A stretch of 64,000 bases of DNA from Spiro-02 sp034114085 (lineage in GTDB: Bacteria; Spirochaetota; Spirochaetia; Sphaerochaetales; Sphaerochaetaceae). A model generated the notes under the pieces. The model worked only from the letters and a program-made list of their open reading frames with translations, was not told where the DNA came from and ran no database searches. Below are positions 51,981 to 59,293 of the stretch, one piece after another; the first letter of the stretch is position 1; each line of letters opens with the position of its first letter. The stretch spans positions 1 to 64,000 of the forward strand of contig JAXEWB010000056.1 in assembly GCA_034114085.1 (NCBI GenBank). The letters run 5' to 3'. The translations under genes were made by a program, and so were the position numbers.

Positions 51981-52964
51981 ATGGGCATATTCAGAAAGCA
52001 CAAAGAACCACAAAGGATGGGGGTGGACTTGTCCCAAGTGATTCGTGGCATGCAGCATGCCGTCAACGAGGCGCAGCGGACGCTGGAAGTTCATCATCTG
52101 AAATCCCTGCTCCGGTTCTTCTATGCGGACGGAGACCCAAAAACAGTCGACCTTCACCTCGGGGGCGCCAAGCATATCGATATTCCTTTGGTGACTTTGG
52201 CAAACCACAGCTCGTTGAAAATCGATGAACTGGAAATGGAGTTCAAGGCCAGGATTGAAGAAGTCGCGGTCAAGGACCTCGATGAATTGAAGCAGATCCT
52301 TTCTGAAAGCGGAGGGCCGCCGTCTGAACCTGATGATGCTTCAGACGCCGCTACTACGAAGCTCGACGGGGCGCCTTCTGATGAAGAGGGTTCCGCGACC
52401 TTCAACATAGGGTTTTCCTCCACCGCGCCTAGAGGGGAGAGTGCGGGAAATGTCATCAGCGTCCGCATCAAGTTCCTGTCGGCGGACCAGCCCGAGGGCC
52501 TGTCGCGCATCATCGACGAGTACAACAAGCTTGTGGCTCCCTATGATGTCCACCCCTCGTCAGGCGATTCTGGCGATCCGCCGACTTTCGTATTCGATGA
52601 TGATCCCGGGTCCGAACAGCCCGGAAATGACGTTCCCAGCACTTCTGAATTTACGGATAATGAGAATGATGCGATGACTTCCGGCTCAGAGGAATCCGGT
52701 GCTATGGAGCATGACGCCGTTGTTCTGGATGAGGACAGGCCCATGGTTTCTCCGGTTGGAGTGGAGAACGGCGGCTTTGCGGATATTGGTGGTCCGTCAG
52801 TCATTTCCACGGAACCTGATAAGCCTTCATGTTCGGTGGAGCTGGATTCCATGCCGGTCGCCGATTCCCGCGAGGTTCCGGCGAAAGACCGACGGAAACA
52901 GGAGAAGGCCCGGAAGAAATTGAAGAAACACGGGAATCTTCGGAAGCCTCCGGTGGAAGGCTGA
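51981..52964 (+). CDS. DUF2589-like protein, long form with acidic extension
   Basis: This 327-residue protein shares its core plan with the two following genes. It has the helical start LSQVIRGMQHAVNEAQRTLE, then SLKIDELEMEFKARIEEV, which aligns with ALLVDTVTIDFQMEV and SLAVEEVVIDFQMEV of the others, and later SADQPEGLSRIIDEYNKLV, which aligns with their final helix. It differs by acidic, low-complexity linkers (about residues 110-150 and 195-300) and a lysine/arginine-rich tail. No signal peptide is seen. The family has no known function. AAGGAG lies 10 bases before the ATG, and it is the first gene of the cassette. Confidence 0.7.
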   Translation: MGIFRKHKEPQRMGVDLSQVIRGMQHAVNEAQRTLEVHHLKSLLRFFYADGDPKTVDLHLGGAKHIDIPLVTLANHSSLKIDELEMEFKARIEEVAVKDLDELKQILSESGGPPSEPDDASDAATTKLDGAPSDEEGSATFNIGFSSTAPRGESAGNVISVRIKFLSADQPEGLSRIIDEYNKLVAPYDVHPSSGDSGDPPTFVFDDDPGSEQPGNDVPSTSEFTDNENDAMTSGSEESGAMEHDAVVLDEDRPMVSPVGVENGGFADIGGPSVISTEPDKPSCSVELDSMPVADSREVPAKDRRKQEKARKKLKKHGNLRKPPVEG

Positions 52965-53110
52965 CCGGAACATATGGAATCGTTCGGCTTACGGTCGTGT
53001 CATGGATGCCGGACGAAGTGAGACAACGGGATAGGGGCGGGTGGAATCCTTCCAAGATAGTATTTGGGCTTGTCGCATGACGGGCCAGCAATGTGCCAGG
53101 AGGGATTTGT

Positions 53111-53680
53111 ATGGCAGGAGAAATCGCTAACATGATGGGCGGGCTGCCCATGGGGGAACTGATCGGCGGACCGTTGATCGCCGTCGTCAGCGCACAGAAG
53201 GATCTGGCCGATGTCATGATCGGCTATATCAACACAGTCGGTTTTGATCCGGAGAACGCCGCGAAGGCCCGGATGCTGGAATTCAACATCAAACGGCCTA
53301 TTGCGGTGGGTGATGAGATTTCGACGACCGAGGTCTCCATGCAGGCCCCGCTGCTCGGTCTGCTCCCGATGCCGGCGTTGCTGGTCGATACCGTGACCAT
53401 CGATTTCCAGATGGAAGTGTCCACGGCCACCAGTTCCAAGTCGAATACCAGCGCGGAGGTTTCCGCGAGCGCTTCGGGCGGGTTTTTCGGGCAGAAGTAT
53501 TCCGTATCTGGCAAGGTCGCCACGAGCAAGGAGAATACCCGGTCCACCAACCAGACTGCGAAGTACCAGGTACATGTCGAAGCGAAGCAGCAGCCCCAGA
53601 CTGAATGCATGGGCAAGCTGATGGATCTTCTGGCTTCTTGTACCGAACCCGTGCAGATTGCGGCGAGTCCTGCGGCATGA
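53111..53680 (+). CDS. DUF2589-domain protein
   Basis: The 189-residue protein starts at ATG 53111, set by AGGAGG 7 bases upstream (the longer GTG start at 53093 lacks one). It contains MGELIGGPLIAVVSAQKDLA, ARMLEFNIKRP, APLLGLLPMPALLVDTVTID and, after a glycine/serine linker, NQTAKYQVHVEAKQQPQTEC. These are the DUF2589 landmarks. It is about 45 percent alike by eye to the next gene. No catalytic residues stand out, so a structural or binding role is more likely than enzymatic activity. Confidence 0.8.
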   Translation: MAGEIANMMGGLPMGELIGGPLIAVVSAQKDLADVMIGYINTVGFDPENAAKARMLEFNIKRPIAVGDEISTTEVSMQAPLLGLLPMPALLVDTVTIDFQMEVSTATSSKSNTSAEVSASASGGFFGQKYSVSGKVATSKENTRSTNQTAKYQVHVEAKQQPQTECMGKLMDLLASCTEPVQIAASPAA

Positions 53681-53733
53681 CCGTAGCGGTGGGACGCGGC
53701 GGAAGGCGTTCTTGATGTCCAGGAGGTAAGTAT

Positions 53734-54312
53734 ATGGATGACAGACCGGCCACGCCCTTGCAGCAGGCGCTGCAAGGAGTGTCGATGGCGGCGTTGATCT
53801 CCGCTCCGCTTGAGGCGGCCGCGGAGGCTCAGAGGAATCTGTCGCAAGCGACAGTCGACTATATGCTGCGGCTCGGGGTGGATGAAGGTTCTTCGCGGGA
53901 AGCCCGGATGCTGGAGTTTTCAGTCAGGCAGCCTGTAGAAACCCCTGATGGTATCGTCATGAACGAACTCAGCGTACAGGCTCCGTTGCTTGCGCTCGCC
54001 CCGATTCCTTCCCTGGCGGTGGAGGAGGTCGTGATCGATTTCCAGATGGAAGTGACCGCGTCCGAAAGCCTCCAAGAAAAAACTGAGGTACAGCTATCCG
54101 AAGATTCCTCAGGAAGTTCCGTACCGGATCCGTCACGAGTGGCGGTTTCCGGGAAGGTCTCCAGCAGCGCGGCCCAGACCAGGGATACGAACCAAAGCGC
54201 GAAATATCAGATCCATGTGTCGGCCAAACGACAGGAACCGACCGAGGCGATGAGCCGGTTGCTGGACATCCTCGCTGCTTCCGTGGTTCCAAGACCTCTT
54301 TCCCGCCAGTAA
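53734..54312 (+). CDS. DUF2589-domain protein
   Basis: The 192-residue paralogue of 53111-53680 repeats the same blocks in order: ALISAPLEAAAEAQRNLSQA, ARMLEFSVRQP, APLLALAPIPSLAVEEVVID, then NQSAKYQIHVSAKRQEPTEA and a final helix MSRLLDILAASVV. AGGAGG precedes the ATG. Three DUF2589-type genes in a row with diverged linkers suggest a hetero-oligomer with three different subunits. Confidence 0.8.
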   Translation: MDDRPATPLQQALQGVSMAALISAPLEAAAEAQRNLSQATVDYMLRLGVDEGSSREARMLEFSVRQPVETPDGIVMNELSVQAPLLALAPIPSLAVEEVVIDFQMEVTASESLQEKTEVQLSEDSSGSSVPDPSRVAVSGKVSSSAAQTRDTNQSAKYQIHVSAKRQEPTEAMSRLLDILAASVVPRPLSRQ

Positions 54313-54469
54313 AATCAGTTTTTTTTCGTGGGTGTCCTTGTATTCGTCTATCGGAAAGATATCCGATTCCATGTTTCCTGTGTCGGCGGCGGGATTGCCG
54401 GTAGACGGACCCGCCGCCGGCCTTCTTTCAGGCTTTTTCTTGCATATCAACAGAACGAGGAGCAACGTT

Positions 54470-55201
54470 ATGAAAACAAAGCGAGTGTGGCTGTACACCT
54501 TGTGTATGGCTCTGTTCCTGCTGGCGGCGGTCAGCGTATCGACGCTCCATGCGGCTTCCGTGTATCTGACCAACATGCCCCGTGATGATTCCACATTGAC
54601 TGGGGACAACAGGAAGTCGGTGAAGCACATTGAACCCCATGTGGTCGATACTTGGGCAAAGAAGCAGTCTCCAAGACCGACCGTGGTGGACGCTGGGTAT
54701 TTCGCCAAGAACGCCGATTCCTCCAGGGTGACGGCCTTGCTGAAGGCGAATCCGTATCTGACGCTGGCGGTCATGTCCGACAGTCGTCTCGGCATGCTGT
54801 ACAACGGTACATTGCGCCAGTCCAAGACGATTTCCTTTACGGTGGACAAGGTTCCCGTGACTTGTTTCTTCCTGGATGATGGTGTATCGGCGGCTGCATT
54901 GGATAAACAGCTGTATGACGGTTTGGCCGTTGGTACGAGGTTTACGATCGGCTTCTGTGACGAAGGTCCGAACGAGGCGAAGCAATTGTTGCAGGCCTGC
55001 AACGAGAACCGGCCGGTGGTCGATGCACTGGTATGCCAGGGGGGCGGAACGGGTGAGACTGCGGCGACAGCCCCTGTCGGTACCGCTATATTGGTGATCA
55101 TGCCTCGGCCAAGTGCCACGATGCTCCGGCTCGATGTCTCGGTGAATCCCTGCAAGGTCAAAATCGGCTCGTTGAGCCTATCTCAACTACAGAATAGGTA
55201 G
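54470..55201 (+). CDS. Secreted protein of unknown function
   Basis: The start at ATG 54470 is set by GAGGAG and by a clear signal peptide (basic KTKR, hydrophobic core LCMALFLLAAV, cleavage near LHA-ASV, about 28 residues). The mature part of ~215 residues has no family I know. It includes a central FTVDKVPVTCFFLDDG and the ending KVKIGSLSLSQLQNR. It is the only clearly exported product of the cassette, 157 bp after the third DUF2589 gene, and 9 bp before the cysteine-protease-like gene. Confidence 0.65.
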   Translation: MKTKRVWLYTLCMALFLLAAVSVSTLHAASVYLTNMPRDDSTLTGDNRKSVKHIEPHVVDTWAKKQSPRPTVVDAGYFAKNADSSRVTALLKANPYLTLAVMSDSRLGMLYNGTLRQSKTISFTVDKVPVTCFFLDDGVSAAALDKQLYDGLAVGTRFTIGFCDEGPNEAKQLLQACNENRPVVDALVCQGGGTGETAATAPVGTAILVIMPRPSATMLRLDVSVNPCKVKIGSLSLSQLQNR

Positions 55202-55210
55202 GAATACAAA

Positions 55211-55849
55211 ATGGCTAAATATTATACGGATCGAGGAACAATCCATGATCATGCTGCATTGCTTGCCCGTACGGTCGGATACAAGACCATTACGTCAATC
55301 GCGAATGGCATGTGTTTTGCGCTTTCATTGGAATTCATCAAACGATATCAGATATCTCCAATGAAGGATGTCGTACAGATTTGGAATACCATGCACACGG
55401 ATCTATTGAGCCACGATGTGCAATTGCAGTTGGTGGCCACCGCACAAGATACATATCAGTATGACAGAGCTAATACTACAAAAACGCCTTGTACTCTGAT
55501 TGCTGAAGCAATGAGGAGCATCAGCGGCAATATCGTGCCCCTGATTGCTTGTGTTCCCTATGGAATGGCACAGTTGGATATTGGAATCGCGGAAATTTGC
55601 AGTGTCATCAGCAGAGGGCATTGCGCATTACTCTGCTTTGATTTTATAGACAATGGTGCTTCAGCAGGCCATACGATTGCCTGTGTCTCTGGAGATGCGA
55701 ACAAACTCAGTGATACTTGCTGGTGGATGTTCGATCCTGCGAGGGGTGTCAGACAGGCTGTGGACAATGGAGCCGAGGCTTTTAATGTAGCTCTGACTGA
55801 ATATCTGAGAGGACATCATGCACAGTCTTTGGTAGTCGCGGAATTCTGA
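55211..55849 (+). CDS. Cysteine protease-like protein, YopT/C58 type
   Basis: The 212-residue protein has the three motifs of clan CA C58 proteases in order: C35 in NGMCFALSLEF, H154 in SAGHTIACV and D175 in WWMFDPARGV. YopT-type domains cleave host or target proteins and also occur as modules of polymorphic toxins. It has no signal peptide. A stand-alone single-domain form inside a non-toxin-like operon is uncommon, so an intracellular target or export by an unknown route are both possible. Confidence 0.65.
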   Translation: MAKYYTDRGTIHDHAALLARTVGYKTITSIANGMCFALSLEFIKRYQISPMKDVVQIWNTMHTDLLSHDVQLQLVATAQDTYQYDRANTTKTPCTLIAEAMRSISGNIVPLIACVPYGMAQLDIGIAEICSVISRGHCALLCFDFIDNGASAGHTIACVSGDANKLSDTCWWMFDPARGVRQAVDNGAEAFNVALTEYLRGHHAQSLVVAEF

Positions 55850-55865
55850 TTCCAAGGAGAAAAAT

Positions 55866-56015
55866 ATGGGCAACGCCATGAACCAATTCGCCGACAAGTT
55901 GAATCCATCATCACTCAAGAGGGGCTTTGAATTCATTCGTCAGGACTATCCCGCCAAGCAGAATGAACACAAAATGGATTGTCGAGGTAAAGTTCGATAC
56001 AAGATCGGGCCGTGA
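55866..56015 (+). CDS. 49-residue hypothetical protein
   Basis: This small frame has an excellent ribosome-binding site (AAGGAG at 55853-55858, 7 bases before ATG 55866) and lies 16 bp after the protease-like gene. It reads MGNAMNQFADKLNPSSLKRG and on to RYKIGP. No family is recognised. It overlaps the next small frame (55963-56073) by 53 bases. The two may be a single gene broken by a frameshift, because the second frame looks more protein-like after about 55970. Confidence 0.45.
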   Translation: MGNAMNQFADKLNPSSLKRGFEFIRQDYPAKQNEHKMDCRGKVRYKIGP

Positions 56016-56073
56016 TGAGTTTTGGGCGGCATGGAGAGTCGTAAGACCTGCCGGACGAGCCGCTATCTTTTGA
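55963..56073 (+). CDS. 36-residue frame, possible frameshifted continuation
   Basis: The frame reads MNTKWIVEVKFDTRSGRDEF, then WAAWRVVRPAGRAAIF and a stop. This is well-formed protein sequence with alternating strands, but no ribosome-binding site precedes the ATG. Joined to the N-terminal part of 55866-56015 it would give a protein of about 69 residues. Either a deletion of one or two bases near 55965 split the gene, or these are two overlapping genes. Confidence 0.35.
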   Translation: MNTKWIVEVKFDTRSGRDEFWAAWRVVRPAGRAAIF

Positions 56074-56115
56074 CGTCCTGCGAAGTAGGACGGGGTATGC
56101 TGAGGAGAGAAAAAT

Positions 56116-56595
56116 ATGAACTATGTAAAAGTCAACGACCCAAGGATAGGCCGTACCGATAAAAATGAAGTCTTTGTTGTCGCTTCCGCATGTATCAAGC
56201 ATTTTGAAAATTGGCGCAAAACGATCAGAAGTGGGATAGCGAATGGTTCTTGTTGCGCGGCATTGCGTATGGATGACGGCAGTATCCGTTTCGGCAATAG
56301 CCGCGGGGCTGGGGAGACGGCGATTTCAAGCGGAGTACATTCGATCAACCATGCGGAAATTCATGCCGTCAAAAGTACCGGCGGCCAATCTTTCATGCCG
56401 TTCCTGTATGTTGATCTCATCCCCTGCGTCCATTGTCAGACGTATCTGGAACAGAATCTTGTGGTTGAACATGATCGGGATGAATTGGATATTACAGTTT
56501 TCTATCAGTTCGATACGGCTGAGGAAATGAGCCGGGTACATGCACTGAGTGAGGCTGTGCAGATTCAGTATTTGAGCGATCTCCTAGGTTTATAA
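56116..56595 (+). CDS. Deaminase-fold protein with HAE and PCxxC zinc motifs
   Basis: The 159-residue protein has H79-A80-E81 in SINHAEIHAV and P103-C104-x-x-C107 in LIPCVHCQTYL, the zinc and proton-shuttle motifs of the cytidine/nucleic-acid deaminase superfamily. The spacing of about 22 residues fits. Outside these motifs it does not look like housekeeping Cdd or dCMP deaminase. Divergent members of this fold are frequent as toxins and in phage-defence systems. GAGGAG precedes the ATG. The neighbourhood suggests an effector role. Confidence 0.65.
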   Translation: MNYVKVNDPRIGRTDKNEVFVVASACIKHFENWRKTIRSGIANGSCCAALRMDDGSIRFGNSRGAGETAISSGVHSINHAEIHAVKSTGGQSFMPFLYVDLIPCVHCQTYLEQNLVVEHDRDELDITVFYQFDTAEEMSRVHALSEAVQIQYLSDLLGL

Positions 56596-56665
56596 CGTTC
56601 TCATTTTGTTTTCATCTTCCGTCCAGGCGAACTATCAAATCAAAATGACGAAGTAAGGAGTGACT

Positions 56666-56875
56666 ATGAATGTATATCTGCGTAGTGCCGCCGATCCAAC
56701 GACAGAACCGTATCTTGTCAAAACGTTGCCAGCCATTGGCTCTCCGCCAGATGCTGATGGCTTTGTATATTCCTCAGGATTTTCAGATTGCGTATGCATG
56801 AATCAGCGTGGACAAACCTGCGGACTTTATGCGTTGGCGATGATTTTGCGAAAAATGAGTGGGCAAGCTAGCTGA
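56666..56875 (+). pseudogene. Papain-like protein, truncated after the catalytic cysteine region
   Basis: ATG 56666 has AAGGAG 5 bases upstream. The 69-residue frame contains NQRGQTCGLYALAMILRKM, with C52 in a Q-x-x-x-C-G-x-x-A-L setting, the start of the catalytic helix of papain-like and C39-type proteases. It then stops at TGA 56873-56875, where an antisense ATPase relic begins. The rest of the gene, including the expected histidine, is missing, so the protein is probably dead. Confidence 0.5.
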
Positions 56876-57435
56876 GCAACTTCTGTTCATGTGTGTAGCG
56901 CGGAAAAAAGGATGCGCTTTCCCAGTAGTCGAATCCTGTCAGTTCCAAGGTACTGGTTGCGCGACCGTAGAGTGGACTTTTCGCTCCTAGAACTTCAGTC
57001 TCCATGAAGCTGGCGCTGGAACCACAGAGTATCAGGAAGAGGTTCTTGTTTTTCCATTCGTGGTCTATGGTATGTTGCAAGATAGCTGTGATTGTCGGGT
57101 TTGTTTCCAATGAATGGAAATTCGTCAATGATAACTGTGGTCCGTGTATCCGTCGTTTGGCTGGTAATGTAGTTGAATGCAGTGTGCCAATCGGAGAATG
57201 TGCCGAAAAAGGATCCTGAGAAATGACTTTGGACATTTTTGGAAAAATCCAACAAATTCAGACTGTCGTTCTTGACTTGGGCGGAATAGAAAATCGTCGG
57301 GTGATTTTTTGAAAACTCCAGCAGGAGCGAAGTCTTTCCGATCCGTCTTCATCCATAAAGTACCAGATATTCAAATTTGTTTGAAGTGTGTAGACTGTCC
57401 AGCAATGCTTGCTCTTTCTTTCGTCCTATGAACAT
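56868..57435 (-). pseudogene. Archaeal-type ATPase (ATPase_2) gene, multiply broken
   Basis: From ATG 57435 (AGGAGG upstream) the frame reads MFIGRKKEQALLDSLHTSNK and reaches YLVLYG, then a TGA where CGA is expected, in the middle of the Walker A region (YG-stop-RRIGKTSLL). It continues with VIIDEFPFIGN (Walker B), shifts frame around 57100, and goes on with FLILCGSSASFMETEVLG and PLYGRAT. It ends at 56868, far short of a full 450-residue protein. At least one nonsense change, one frameshift and a 3 prime deletion are visible. Confidence 0.7.
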
Positions 57436-57632
57436 ATTGGCCTCCTGCATTTCTTTTGATTGGCAATTAATATACTCGTAATTTCCTGATTGCCAAATTC
57501 AATTCTGGTTTTCAGGAGGCTTCTTCGGGGTGCATATGGAGAATAGTATCTGATTTGCGCCTATAATGTGTGGATGGATTGCGGTGCAAAAGTGTGCATC
57601 TGGATTTTGGACTCATCGCCGGACAAGACAAA

Positions 57633-57671
57633 GGGAACTCCACATTGACAAAACTGAACTGTGGAGCTCCC
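57633..57671 (-). terminator. Stem-loop after the RidA gene, likely operon terminator
   Basis: Twelve-base arms (GGGAACTCCACA and TGTGGAGCTCCC, one mismatch) enclose a 15-base loop, 36 bp past the RidA stop on the minus strand. The stem is followed on that strand by TTTGTCTTG, a weak T-rich tail. It would end the catabolic operon. Confidence 0.4.
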
Positions 57672-57706
57672 CCAAAATGGTTTTCAAACGAAACGCATGA
57701 ATCCAA

Positions 57707-58168
57707 TCACTCTTTTATCTCGACGATATATTCGATTTCGACCGTAATGTCGTTTGGCAGCTGGTTGGAGCCGATTGCGGAACGTGCGGCGACTCCCGTG
57801 TCGCCGAAAACCTCCTTGAGGAACAAAGAAGCTCCGTCCACGACTTTGGGTTGTTGGGCGAATCCATTGGCACTGGCGACGAATCCTAGAATTTTCACGA
57901 AGCTTTTGATTCTGTCCAGATCCCCCAGATAATCTTTCAGAACGCTCAATGCGTTGATTGTACATAGTTTCGCAGCATATTGGCCGTCTTCAATGGTCCG
58001 CGTATCCCCGACTTTTCCAGAAACCAAGGCTTCACCTCGTAGAGTCGGTCCTTGCCCGGAAACAAACAGCAGGTTGCCGACTCTTTTTACTCGCTCATAC
58101 ATCCCCGCGAGAGGGGGGATGTCCGGTAATTCTATCCCCAGCTCGTCCAGCTTTTGTTCTATTTTCAT
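57707..58168 (-). CDS. RidA/YjgF-family protein
   Basis: The 153-residue protein is of the longer YjgF/RidA-like subgroup, with NLLFVSGQGPTLRGEA near residue 33, the central GFVASANGFAQQP, and VAARSAIGSNQLPNDITVEI near the end; the arginine in ARSAIG is the one that binds the imine. RidA proteins hydrolyse reactive enamine/imine products of PLP-dependent ammonia-lyases. A SelA-like PLP enzyme is encoded immediately upstream (18 bp), so it likely clears that product. Confidence 0.88.
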   Translation of the reverse strand: MKIEQKLDELGIELPDIPPLAGMYERVKRVGNLLFVSGQGPTLRGEALVSGKVGDTRTIEDGQYAAKLCTINALSVLKDYLGDLDRIKSFVKILGFVASANGFAQQPKVVDGASLFLKEVFGDTGVAARSAIGSNQLPNDITVEIEYIVEIKE

Positions 58169-58186
58169 GATGCGCCCTCCAAATCG

Positions 58187-59293
58187 TTATCGTATGTTTC
58201 GTATTGCCTGGATGACTGTTTCCAGCTCTGTCTCTTGAAGGCATTGTGGATTGACGGCGAGCCAACCACTTTCAATGCCTACCTGTATTGCGGGAGACCC
58301 CTCGAACAGTTTCCGCTGGATTTCCTCGGGGGTCAGATTATCCATGTGAAAATAGAAACGGGGTATGATGTTGGGTTGGACGCCCGGTTCAATGGGGTAG
58401 CCGATCTTTCCGCTGAAATGTGTCAGGTCATGTGTTCTGTCATGGAGTAGATGTACCCAGTCATGCCAGACTTGCATCTGGCGTTCATAGTCGCGTTCAC
58501 AGAACAGTTCCACTGCGCGTACAATTCCGCCGATTGTCTCCTTGTCGATTTTCATGGATCTTCCGAGACTATGGTGCGGGCAGCAATTCTCGTCACATGC
58601 TTTAATCAATTCCTTGTGGCCTAGAATGAACCCCGCGGATTGTGGGCCCCGAATTTCCTTGCCTCCACTAAAGATGACAAGGTCGGCGCCGAGTTCAATG
58701 TATTTTGTAATATTCTTAACTGGTGGAAGCTCCGCCGCGGCATCAACCACTAGTGGGACGCCATGCTTTTTCAGAATGGGGATGAGTCGTTCCACTGACA
58801 ATGAACCTCGCATGGATTCCGCTTCAGAAGCATAGAAAAACATCGCAGTCCTATCCGTAATGGCATTTTCCAGCATTTCCGGACAACTGAACGAAGTAAA
58901 GCCCAGTTCTACGATTTTTGCCCCGGAAAGCAACAATGCCTGATCATAGAGATTCCTATGCGACTTAAGCATGAGGATTTCGTTTTTCTTCAGCCCTTCG
59001 ATGTTTGGAAGTTGCAGGATGCGTCCCTTGTCGTATCCCGCGATACATGCGGCGGCGCTGATTGCGATACCTGCGCTGGCTCCATTCGTAATGCACGCCG
59101 CTTCCACACCCAATAGTTTCGCGATATACTCGCCCGCTTTCCGGTGCAACTCGTTCATATCGACAAACGCGGTTCCCGCTTCTCTCATAGCGTCAAAGAC
59201 ACGAGGATCCATGAGGGATCCTCCCAGTTTTGTCAACGTGCCTTGGGCGTTGATGATTTTCCGAATGCCTAGCTTTTCATAGATGTCCATCAT
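58187..59293 (-). CDS. SelA-like PLP-dependent enzyme, probable amino-sugar-acid ammonia-lyase (DgaE type)
   Basis: The 368-residue PLP enzyme of the selenocysteine synthase-like group has RKIINAQGTLTKLGGSLMDP at the start, ITNGASAGIAISAAAC near residue 85, the PLP aspartate in PLVVDAAAELPP near 185, and the lysine in IFSGGKEIRGPQSAG near 220. Close relatives of SelA in sugar operons include D-glucosaminate-6-phosphate ammonia-lyase. With an amidohydrolase, a lactonase and RidA in the same operon, dehydration and deamination of an amino sugar acid is the best guess. It overlaps the amidohydrolase by ATGA. Confidence 0.8.
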   Translation of the reverse strand: MMDIYEKLGIRKIINAQGTLTKLGGSLMDPRVFDAMREAGTAFVDMNELHRKAGEYIAKLLGVEAACITNGASAGIAISAAACIAGYDKGRILQLPNIEGLKKNEILMLKSHRNLYDQALLLSGAKIVELGFTSFSCPEMLENAITDRTAMFFYASEAESMRGSLSVERLIPILKKHGVPLVVDAAAELPPVKNITKYIELGADLVIFSGGKEIRGPQSAGFILGHKELIKACDENCCPHHSLGRSMKIDKETIGGIVRAVELFCERDYERQMQVWHDWVHLLHDRTHDLTHFSGKIGYPIEPGVQPNIIPRFYFHMDNLTPEEIQRKLFEGSPAIQVGIESGWLAVNPQCLQETELETVIQAIRNIR

